From assembly GCA_000442125.1 (NCBI GenBank), contig KE546969.1:1116001-1180000 (forward strand): a stretch of DNA of 64,000 nucleotides, written 5' to 3'. The translations under genes were made by a program, and so were the position numbers. The notes below the pieces were generated by a model that saw nothing but the letters and a program-made list of their open reading frames with translations, did no database searches and had not been told where the DNA came from. Positions 56,058 to 64,000 of the stretch are shown piece by piece. The stretch's first letter is position 1, and each line of letters starts with the position of its first letter. The stretch is from Opeltia flavorubescens. Lineage: Eukaryota > Ascomycota > Lecanoromycetes > Teloschistales > Teloschistaceae.

Positions 56058-56388
56058 TTAATTGGATACCTTGCTGGGCATCTTTCTCCTAAGAGACCGT
56101 CATATTAGCAAACAGCACTCGAGCTTTTTGGGAAAATCACGCACCCTGTCAACTTCTCAATACCCTTTCTAATTGCATCGGTGATCTTCTCATTCATAGC
56201 TCTGTTCTTCTGCGATGCGTCAGGGCCTTGGAAGCGCGCGCCGGCTTTCCCGGGTATTTTCTTCTCAATGGCTTCGAGAGCTGTACCGTCCAACGCAAAT
56301 TAGATGTGCTGTTTCTCACTCACGACCTTTGGGGATGCGAACCTTTGTCAAGATAGTCGCGATTATCGCCGCCTTGGTTATTATTCAT
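56058..56388 (-). CDS. Small hydrophilic fungal protein, 70 aa, three exons
   Basis: Exons 56388-56343, 56280-56145 and 56088-56058 join in phase, with introns of 62 and 56 nt. The predicted protein starts MNNNQGGDNRDYLDKALEAI and ends LTGRKMPSKVSN, with EKKIPGKAGARF and MNEKITDAIRKGIEKLTG between. I recognise this layout (NNxGGDNxDYLDKxLExxEKK...NEKITDxxR...TGRKxPxKxSN) from short uncharacterised proteins in many filamentous fungi, but I know no tested function. It is almost all polar and charged with predicted amphipathic helices, without signal peptide or membrane segment. Its splicing pattern and conservation make it a real gene even though it is too short to stand out as an open frame. 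Confidence 0.75.
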
Positions 56389-56859
56389 GTTTGCGCAAGA
56401 TGTCACAATGACCGTGAAAGGATAAGATGTAGTTTACTGGGTGGAATAAGATGCTTGGGTGATATCTGGCTGGGTAGGAATATTTTTCACAGAAGTTTTA
56501 TGGGATGATGACGCAACTTTATATCTGCGATCTCTGACGATTTCCGGATTAGAGTTCATGATTACGACTTATTGTCCTCGAAAGCCAAGGGTGCAACTTC
56601 CGTTTGCGGGTTCAAAATCTCTGAGATGTGGCAGAGGCGTTTGCACAGCCTCATACCCTTCATAAAAGACCCTCACGTGACCCCGACATATCGATCTGAA
56701 AACTAGCTCTGTAGGATAAATGTGATTGGCTCTTAATTAATGGGAAGAGTCGTGGCGTAAAACTCATTAACGCGTCTTAATCGCGTCTTATCCTTGTCAG
56801 ACAATAACTACATATCGAACTTATCACCGTATCTACCACTCACAAACGTCGCATTCGCA
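56389..56859. promoter_or_regulatory. Shared upstream region of the small gene and PRI1 with MluI-box-like sites
   Basis: 471 bp between divergent start codons. ACGCGT at 56770-56775 and TCGCGT at 56781-56786 form a direct repeat of CGCGTCTTA about 85 bp before the PRI1 start. ACGCGT is the MluI cell-cycle box bound by MBF in yeasts, which controls replication genes including primase. Function here is inferred from the motif and the gene. Confidence 0.55.
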
Positions 56860-58565
56860 ATGCCTCATTCCCTTTCTCCAGAAGAAAACAAGCCTCCAGT
56901 CGACGAAGATAGTATCTTGCCAGATGCACCGCCAGTCAATGTCGAAGCTCCAGACGCCAAAGCTGAGGATGACCTAGATGCCGTGATGCAGGCTACATCC
57001 AATGGGCCCGTCAAGCTCGAAGACCTATTCGACGATGATGAAGACGAGGACGAAGAATTCTCTAGCTCCACCGTCACGAATGAGACTGCTCCCAGTAGTT
57101 CTCCACCCGCTATTATTCCGTAAGATCGCACAGCTCTCGTGACGATTGTCCTTTCTAAAATCATGGATAGTCAACTTGCCCCATCTGCCAAATACAACGA
57201 CCCTGAAGTCATGCTTGCATTTTACCAGCGCCTGTTTCCATTTCGACTCCTCTTCCAATGGTTGAACCACTCGATGAAGCCATCAAACGACTTCGGTCAC
57301 AGAGAATTCGCATTCACATTGCAAAATGACGCGTATCTTCGGTATCAAAGCTTTCCAACATCTGATCTGTGAGCCTCCGCCTTCTGTTGCTGTGAAGGCA
57401 TTCCTTACAGTTCATAGACTTCGAAAAGATGTCTTGCGCCTTAATCCGTCTCGTTTTGAAATCGGTCCAGTCTACACAGCGAATCCCAGAGATCGAAAGA
57501 CCTTGCGCAAGTCTACTGCATTCCGGCCTCATGCAAAGGAGCTCGTCTTCGACATCGATCTCACAGATTACGACGAGGTCCGAACCTGCTGCGATAAAGC
57601 AAATATTTGTCATAAATGCTGGTCTTTCATCACTATGGCAATCAAAGTCGTCGACGTAGCGTTGAGGGACGATTTTGGGTTTGAACATATCATGTGGGTA
57701 TACTCTGGGCGAAGAGGTGCTCACGCATGGATCAGCGACAAAAGAGCAAGGAACATGGATGACCACAAGAGAAAGGCTGTCGCAGGTTATCTTGAAGTCA
57801 TTAAAGGTGGAGCACAAAGTGGCAAGAAAGTGAATGTAAAAAGACCTTTGCACCCACACCTAGCGTAAGTTTTCGAAGCAATAAACCATGGTCAACTCTC
57901 AAGATTCTCGAGGTGTGTCGCTGATGGGTTCATATTATAGTCGAAGCCTCGAGATTTTGAAGGAACATTTCCAAGGCGACATACTCGAAAATCAAGACCC
58001 CTGGGCTCAGCCAGGAAAAGCAGAACGTCTCCTTCAGTTGCTTCCAGACAAGGCGTTGAATGATGCACTCCGCAAGAAATGGGACGCGGCGCCAGGTCGG
58101 TCCAGCGCAAGCAAATGGGCGGACATCGATTCTCTTGCAAAGGCTGGAGTGAGTAAGAACCTTGATGGGAGAGCGCTGCTGGAAGCCAAGCAAGATATTG
58201 TCCTTGAGTACACGTATCCTCGCCTGGACGTGGAAGTTAGTAAGAAGCAAATTCATCTGCTGAAATCACCATTCGTGGTGCATCCCGGCACTGGGAGAGT
58301 CTGCGTCCCAATCGATACTCGTAAAGTTGAGAAATTCGACCCTCTGGGTGTACCTACCGTGACTGACCTTCTCGGCGAAATTGATGCATGGGATGAAGAG
58401 AACAAGAAGCAGGTATTAGAGGAAGATACTAAAAAGCTGCAGGATTTTGAGAAGACGAGCTTGAGACCTTTTGTGGACTACTTCAGGACTCATGTAGGGT
58501 CATTGCTTAAGGCTGAGAAAGAAGTGAAAAGAGAAAGAGACGACGATGACCCTATGGAATTCTAG
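56860..58565 (+). CDS. PRI1: PRI1, catalytic small subunit of DNA primase, 509 aa, four exons
   Basis: Exons 56860-57119, 57171-57368, 57418-57864 and 57941-58565 join in phase. The core reads YQRLFPFRLLFQWLNH, REFAFTLQNDAYLRYQSF, and the catalytic pair LVFDIDLTDYDEVR (DxD, metal ligands). The zinc site is seen as RTCCDKANICHKCW, followed by WVYSGRRGAHAWISDKRAR and VNVKRPLHPHLARSLEIL. PRI1 makes the RNA primer for DNA polymerase alpha. The first 95 residues are acidic and disordered, longer than in yeast. The C-terminal Asp/Glu run is short. The start at 56860 follows from the frame and leader-like upstream sequence. Confidence 0.93.
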
Positions 58566-59495
58566 AATGCCAATCCATCGAACAGCTCGTTAACGCTGGC
58601 AACACCGTACCTAGGCATAACAGGATCATGATCAAAATCGAATTGAGTAAATTTTTGCGTCCTTCGAGCACCGAACACATACACGAAAGGACCTTTTCTA
58701 GTAGCTGGAGAGCGATACAAAGGCACATCATAGGATCAACATTCATATCAAACCACAAAAAGGCTTCAATCGATCTTCCGACTTCGGAAAGCTCCAAGTC
58801 GATAGGGATTGATACAACGTCCTCGTGGAGGTCATAGAAGGGATGCGGGGACACAATTAAGGTCCAGCTAAACGAAACAGAATCATTTCAGAATCTGTGC
58901 CGGCACCTTGGCGCACAAAATCAGACATCCCTATGCAATGGCGAACAATACAGTCATTGCGCGTTGCAAATTTATCGGTCTTCAGAACTAGAAATGTGTC
59001 GGACTGCAACGTTTCGATCTAGTCAAAACGTGATAGATTTTGATGACAACAACATGAGTATGAAACGACTCACGAATGGTATTTGCCGAAGGTATAGGAG
59101 TAGGCATGGGATGATTCCTCCTGAGCAAAGACCACTGTGGAGGACAGTGGTTATATGGGGTGGTCTTGCCTCCAGCACCAAGATCAATAAATTATATACT
59201 ATCGTGGAATCATTAAGCCGAATTGGATTTATCGCACTCGTGTACAATATTGTTGGTAAAAATTATTCCTCAAGTAGTCTTGGGCCATCACATTATACCT
59301 ACAGCTTCGGAGACTCCACTCTCTAATTGGGTGGCTAAGTCACTCCCAAAAAGAATGATTCGGCTGACGTCAAAGCGGTAGCTGATTTGCCTCTAAGCTA
59401 GCGTGATTGACGCGCCTCGCGTCCCTGCGAGCCGAGGTTGCTTGGAACATGGCGAAGCATCACATTTCGAAGGTATCCTAACATCATCACTGCGC
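58566..59495. other. Intergenic region upstream of SLD2
   Basis: 930 bp without a supported gene. ACGCGC at 59410-59415 and TCGCGT at 59417-59422 lie 75-85 bp before the SLD2 start and could be MBF-type sites, as before PRI1. Frames at 58552-58854 (minus) and 58964-59326 (plus) show no conserved features. Confidence 0.4.
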
Positions 59496-61046
59496 ATGGA
59501 GCAACAATGCCAAAAGCTCCGCCTGGAGCTCAAAGAATGGGAGAAAACGTTCGCCGCGGCAAATGGAGGCAGAAAAGCGGGGAGGGAAGATATCAAGCAG
59601 GATGGAGAGATTGGTACCTTGACCTTCCAACTTCCGTGATGGCCAGAGTCTTACGGACTCGTAGCAAATAAGTACAAGCTTTACAATAAGCTCCGAGCGG
59701 GAGAGGCATGTTCTCGGCAGAAGAGCGAGGTGCAACAACCGCGAAGCCCTTCGCCGACGAAGCGACATCCTGGGGGAGCACCACCAACTTCTACAGAGAC
59801 CCCTCGGAAACGATCGAAGCATTTACATGCTTCTCATGATGAACCTGTGATCCCAGAGCAAGCAATCGCTTCCCCCGGAAATACTCCGGCTTCGCACCGA
59901 AAGGCTATCGGTCCGACACCGCAGAAGAATGGCCTTGTGCTCGGCCTCTTCGACTTACTGACTCCGTCTTCGTCTTTCCATACGCCCTCAAAGAGGAAAT
60001 CGCTTGCATCTCTACCCGTCAATGTCGTGGGAACGCCTTCGAAACAAACATCCCAGGGTAGGCACGCTTCAGAAGAACAGCCAGCAAGCTCGATCAAGCG
60101 ACGAAGTAGATCGCCTCCGAGCTCCTCCAAGCGCACGTACCTCGCCTCTTTCCTCACACCCTCGACTCGTCGCGTTGTAGGGGTTGACAAAACTCCGCGA
60201 ACGACAATGTCTGTGTCGAAGTTACGGTTCGACGACACGCCTGTGTTCTTGAGGAGGGATAGTCAATGCTTTACACAAAGCCAAATTGCTGGCCAAGAGG
60301 ACAACGAGAACAAGGAAGACGCATCGTCCTGGAGCCCTGTTGCTGTACGGATTATGAGACCGAAGCCAGCTGGGAGGGCGCTAAGTGCTCTGGTGATAGG
60401 GCTGCGGGATATGGAGGAGGCAAAATTAGATGACGATCTGGAAATGCTCCGAGAGATGGAAAGTGGAAACGCCCATACGGCGGAGAGCCAGACCAGGCCG
60501 GTGCCGGAATTGTGCGTGGAGGACAGTCAGGTGCCTGACATGCCTCTAGGCCCTGATGGACAAGGTGGAAGCGATAGTGAAGACCTGGAAGCACTCGAAG
60601 CAGAAGGTAAAGATCGAAAGGGAAAGCCGCTGAAGGCATGGAAGAAGAAGGGTCAGAAACGGACGACCAGACGGGTGACCATCAAACCAAATACCGCGAA
60701 ATGGAAGCCGGAACCGGAATGGAAGGGTGGGAAAGATGAGGAGAGCGAGGGAGAGGTTATCGCTGTCGAAGAAACGCAACTCATCACCACAGCCAACGTC
60801 ACAGAAGCAGGCGCACAAGCCGAGAATCTGCAGACCGACGCATACTATGATACTGAAGATGCCTCTGACAAGGGTGAGTTGCAATCTCAGATCAAGACCA
60901 AAGAAGCGAATCAAAAGGCGCCGCCGACCGCGAAGAAGAACAAGAAGCCGGTCAATGCTGTTGCCCATGCGAACTTCAGAGCTTTGAAGATCAAGAACAA
61001 GAATTCCAAGGCGAAAGGGCGCGGGAAGTTTGGGCGAAGGCGTTAG
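59496..61046 (+). CDS. SLD2: SLD2 (DRC1), DNA replication initiation factor, 499 aa, two exons
   Basis: Exons 59496-59613 and 59665-61046 join in phase. The N-terminus LRLELKEWEKTFAAANGGRK, then REDIKQDGEIANKYKLYNKLR across the intron, is the conserved RecQL4/SLD2 N-terminal block. It is followed by many SP/TP sites (for example PRSPSPTKRHP, SPGNTPASHRKAIGPTPQKNG, LTPSSSFHTPSKRK, TPSTRR), the kind that S-phase CDK phosphorylates so SLD2 binds DPB11 and starts replication. The C-terminus is basic with an NFRALKIKNKNSKAKGRGKFGRRR-type end, split here as NFRALKIKNKN and a GRGKFGRRR tail. Acts in the nucleus at origins. Confidence 0.9.
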
Positions 61047-61391
61047 GGTCGCTTTGGGTTTCTTACGTTGAACTGGTTCTGTACACAGACATCCTTTCTT
61101 TACGATCAGTTGAGATATGTGTTATGCATGCTTTCAGACCTTGCTTGTTACGGGTCTAGCAGAAGAAGTCTGCTTCACTGTTAGTGTTGTCATTAGCGAC
61201 AGACTTTTAGGGGTTAAACCTCTCGACCTTGTGGTTTACTCTTCACGAAGATATGAATATCATTGTCTTGTCTGCATTCTACCACAGACTCGAAGTCGTT
61301 TGGCAGCTTCAACGTATCATTCAACACCATCCTAATTCAATGCCATTCTCGGCTCATATTTGTATTGCTTCCATTAATGCACCAGATGACA
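61047..61391. other. Convergent intergenic region
   Basis: 345 bp between the 3' ends of SLD2 and the TOPORS-like gene; probably their 3' untranslated regions. Confidence 0.4.
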
Positions 61392-62516
61392 TCAGCCGTA
61401 GTCGCATTTGGAATGTCTTTGGTTCCGCAATATTGCCGATCGATCAGGATATGGCAAGCTTCGAATGCTCTTTCGGTGCTCTCTTGCTGGGAGTAGTTCA
61501 GAAGACCGAATCGGTCTACTATGGGTTACCGAGTGGTTTTGTCTCCTATCTGGTGCTGCAGTTCTTTTACGTAGGTTCCTTTCCGAATCCCCACTGCTTC
61601 CTTGGTACTCGGCATATTGCACATGACGATCCCAGTCTTCAAGAGATGTGTACGGACTCCTGAGCCATGCTCTTAGCTCATGCAGGAACAGTCGAGTATG
61701 TTCTCTTCCCAAGAATTCCTGAAGCATATCTTCCGCCTGGCCCCCACTACCCTTAATGTCAACGGACTTGAGAATAGCCACAATATACTCTAGCAAGAAC
61801 TCGGCATTGCTCATTCGGCGAGCGACTCCCTCTTCGTTTCCGCCATCGATGCTCAAAAAGTCGAAGACTTGCAATTCTCTCCGAATCCATTTGCGCGCTC
61901 GACCAACAAGTTCTTCGTCACGAATAAAGAGCTGAGGAGTCAGGTCTCGGAAGCGCGACAACCGATTGGTACCAACGTGCAGAGAGTAGAGATCACGGGC
62001 ATAAACGTTTTTACGTCGAAGAAGCGCAGCGTCAGGGCTTACTGCATGTCTTGGCCTAGCGATTGCTCGAGGTCTTCTGTTAATCCTTGCATATGGAGGT
62101 CCTGCAGTGACGCCTCGCGATGGTTGCGGTACCCCTGCTACTGTTTTATCTTCCTGCATAGGTCGCAGAGGGACGTGGTAGGTCTTGCGACCCGAAGAGG
62201 ACAATGTACCATAGTCAACTGTCAGAACCTCGGTCTTACCTACGTCACAGTTAATCGGGATATTATATTGCATTTTGGGGAAAAGAGAGTAGGACAAACA
62301 CAGTGGACATGTTGAGCGCTCTTGGAGCCAGCTCACAAGACACAAAAAGTCAAAGTTGTCGTGTTGGCATGGTGACGCTGCTGCTCGCTCCGATATGGAG
62401 TCCAGGCAGATTACACATGCATCGCGCACCTTGCTGTTGCTTACTTCGGACGTAATTTCAACCTCGGCGAGAGTTCTCCTGAGAACCTTGGAACCAATGT
62501 CGTTTTCCACTTCCAT
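61392..62516 (-). CDS. TOPORS-like RING-finger E3 ubiquitin ligase, about 354 aa, two exons
   Basis: Exons 62516-62300 and 62239-61392 are the favoured model. The RING is CVICLDSISERAAASPCQHD, FDFLCLVSWLQERSTCPLC, with the final Cys split by the intron. Downstream, LLRRKNVYARDLYSLHVG, NRLSRFRDLTPQLF, KWIRRELQVF, and LFLHELRAWLRSPYTSLEDWDRHVQY match the region that follows the RING in TOPORS-family E3 ligases. These act on nuclear proteins in ubiquitin and SUMO pathways. The 60-nt intron has no stop and is a multiple of three, so the unspliced frame is open and adds 20 residues right after the RING. ATG 62516 is preferred over 62645 because the extra 43 residues look like leader. Confidence 0.8.
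   Translation of the reverse strand: MEVENDIGSKVLRRTLAEVEITSEVSNSKVRDACVICLDSISERAAASPCQHDNFDFLCLVSWLQERSTCPLCLSYSLFPKMQYNIPINCDVGKTEVLTVDYGTLSSSGRKTYHVPLRPMQEDKTVAGVPQPSRGVTAGPPYARINRRPRAIARPRHAVSPDAALLRRKNVYARDLYSLHVGTNRLSRFRDLTPQLFIRDEELVGRARKWIRRELQVFDFLSIDGGNEEGVARRMSNAEFLLEYIVAILKSVDIKGSGGQAEDMLQEFLGREHTRLFLHELRAWLRSPYTSLEDWDRHVQYAEYQGSSGDSERNLRKRTAAPDRRQNHSVTHSRPIRSSELLPAREHRKSIRSLPYPDRSAILRNQRHSKCDYG
62240..62299 (-). other. Stop-free 60-nt intron in the TOPORS-like gene
   Basis: Begins GTTTGT and ends GTAG with an ATTAAC branch-like site. Removing it gives the conserved order CPLCKTEVLTVDY; keeping it keeps the frame. Confidence 0.7.
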
Positions 62517-62806
62517 GCACAAATCCTGCCTGCTCTTCCTCTTGAGATCACAAAACGTATGAAAGCATAGAAATATAACTAAGGTAGGTGTCTGATGTCC
62601 AACGGCGGCTGGTGGCGGCGTGACCCGCCCACCGGAACCCGTCATTCACGCTTAGGTAATGCCAAGGCGCGCTTATATGCTTACTAAGCAGCTGGCCGCT
62701 ACGCCACGGGTCCAGGTACTCATGTTCCTATAGTAAAGAATTAGTATCCAATTGGGATGGCAACCTTGGGAGTCATAAGTGTCTCAACTGTTATGTCTTG
62801 AGGGCC

Positions 62807-64000
62807 ATGAATTCTTCCCATGCCAACGGGCACGCTGACTCAACGTACGCAATGGCGGGACGAAAGTTGGCGTCATATACCATCACTGGCCTCAAAAGAT
62901 GGTCGTGTCTCGCCCGAGAGCTACCTGCTGTATCTCAGGTCAAAGCACTTCATATCTACGACTTTGACAATACTCTATTCATGAGCCCTCTGCCTAATTC
63001 AAAGCTTTGGGCTGGTCAAACCATAGGTTTCTTACAATCACAAGATTGCTTCGTGAACGGGGGTTGGTGGCATGATCCGCATATTCTTGAGGCTACTGGC
63101 CAAGGTATAGAGAAGGAGGAGCCTGTTGCATGGAAAGGGTGGTGGAATGAACAGATTGTGGATCTAGTCCGACTCAGCATAAAGCAGAACGATACCCTGA
63201 CCATTTTGCTGACTGGCAGGGGCGAAGATAAGTTTGCTCATCTAGTCAAAAGAATCGTTGCCAGCAAGGAGCTAGCCTTTGACATGATATGTCTAAAGCC
63301 TCAAGCTGGGCCTAATAATCAGACCTTTACCTCGACAATGAACTATAAGCAGGCTGTTTTGCGTGATCTCATCTACACGTACAAAGATGCTGACGAAGTA
63401 AAGGTCTACGAGGATAGAGTCAAGCAGTTCGTCCTCATATCTTTTCTCATGCCTGATCTATGCTGAAAGAATTACAGCACCAGGGCATTCCGGGATTACT
63501 TTGACAGCATCAACAAAACACTACTCAACCCACCTGCAGCAGCTTCACGAAAACCCATGACCGCGGAAGTAGTACAAGTATCGGACGTAGAGACCACTCT
63601 TGACCCTATCGCCGAGACTGCTGAGATCCAGCGCATGATTAATGAGCATAACACTGCCATCAATAACGGCAGTCATGCTCTACTGACTCCCCTGGAAATC
63701 AAACGCACGGTCTTCTTCACTGGCTATCTAGTCTCCTCCAACGATACCACTCGGCTTCTATCTCTCATCACTCTTCCTTCTAACATACCACAGAGTGAAG
63801 TTAGGCTCCTTGCTGGTAACATTATTATCACTCCTCGCTTTTGTCCTTCTTTCATACTTGAGAAAATTGGTGGCATTGGACGCAAGCAAACATGGCAAGT
63901 AACAGGCTTGGGAAGCTTTGAGTCCAGAGTATGGGCTGCTCGCGTTACGCCGATCCCAGCGAACGCGCCATATCACACAGATAATCCATTCCCATTAGTT
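62807..64000 (+). CDS. HAD-like SAK (Swiss Army Knife) domain protein, cut by window end
   Basis: Exons 62807-63426 and 63478 to the window edge. ATG 62807 is the first Met of the frame. Near residue 50, ALHIYDFDNTLFMSPLP contains the DxD motif of HAD phosphatases, and TILLTGRGEDKF is the second HAD motif. DMICLKP and KVYEDRVKHTRAFRDYF (the latter across the intron) complete the domain. This resembles the fungal HAD domain family named after RNA-repair 'Swiss Army Knife' proteins. The second half adds TAEVVQVSD and a region FFTGYLVSSNDTTRLLSL, which looks like the associated C-terminal domain. Substrate unknown. The end of the protein lies outside the window. Confidence 0.72.

Noticed and set aside
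58552-58854. 100-aa minus-strand protein with a hydrophobic stretch
   Set aside because: No conserved features; starts within the 3' untranslated region of PRI1 and has no supporting splice or context signal.
62517-62645. 43-residue N-terminal extension of the TOPORS-like protein
   Set aside because: The extension is not protein-like compared with the rest and would overlap the short divergent promoter region; kept only as an alternative start.
1-64000. Transposons, retroelements, CRISPR arrays, secondary metabolite cluster
   Set aside because: No transposase, reverse transcriptase, terminal repeats, spaced direct repeats, or PKS/NRPS/terpene cyclase domains were recognised anywhere.

Overview
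This 64-kb window looks like nuclear DNA from a filamentous ascomycete (Pezizomycotina). The evidence is gene-dense layout, introns of about 45-90 bp with GT..AG ends and CTRAC-type branch points, fungus-specific families (DASH subunit SPC34, a DIM-2-type DNA methyltransferase, an MTF2-like mitochondrial factor, the fungal rhodopsin/PTH11-like membrane family), and no operons or bacterial ribosome sites. I could not decide the class. No transposon, retroelement, rRNA or convincing tRNA was found. Most exon joins were worked out by hand from splice signals, reading phase and resemblance to the known family, so exon limits are inferences.

Layout. 0-5 kb: NYN-domain protein (+), TPR protein (-), six-exon rhodopsin-like membrane protein (-). 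6.4-10.7 kb: RAD54 (+) facing an F-box protein (-). 11.2-15 kb: a many-exon GBP2/HRB1-type RNA-binding protein (-) with an 8-nt microexon, then about 2 kb with no recognisable gene. 15-20 kb: COQ9 (+), MTF2-like (-), CMR1 (+). 20-30 kb: DIM-2-type cytosine methyltransferase, VAC14 (seven exons) and a glyoxalase-fold protein with a long disordered tail, all minus. 30.7-41.8 kb: EMG1/NEP1, CorA-like transporter, TAF12, UDP-glucose dehydrogenase with a large insertion, and SPC34, all minus. 42-48.6 kb: RPN3 (+), AVO2-like ankyrin protein (+), COQ1 (-) and VMA12 (+), the last two sharing an 85-bp gap between start codons. 49.6-56 kb: allantoinase (+) behind a 1-kb promoter rich in GATA sites and containing an unusual 21-bp palindrome, then a REB1/TTF1-like Myb protein (+). 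56-64 kb: a 70-residue three-exon protein (-), DNA primase PRI1 (+), SLD2 (+), a TOPORS-like RING protein (-) and a HAD/SAK-domain protein (+) that runs off the window.

The genes are almost all single-copy housekeeping genes rather than a biosynthetic cluster. Themes recur: DNA replication and repair (RAD54, CMR1, PRI1, SLD2, possibly the REB1-like protein), coenzyme Q synthesis (COQ9, COQ1), endomembrane and vacuole function (VAC14, VMA12), and kinetochore, proteasome and TORC2 parts (SPC34, RPN3, AVO2). I did not find a clearly new system. The most unusual signals are small: microexons, a stop-free intron inside a RING-finger gene, a possible start codon split by an intron in RAD54, MluI-box-like sites before three replication/repair genes, the palindrome family before allantoinase, and repeat-bearing or disordered additions to two enzymes.
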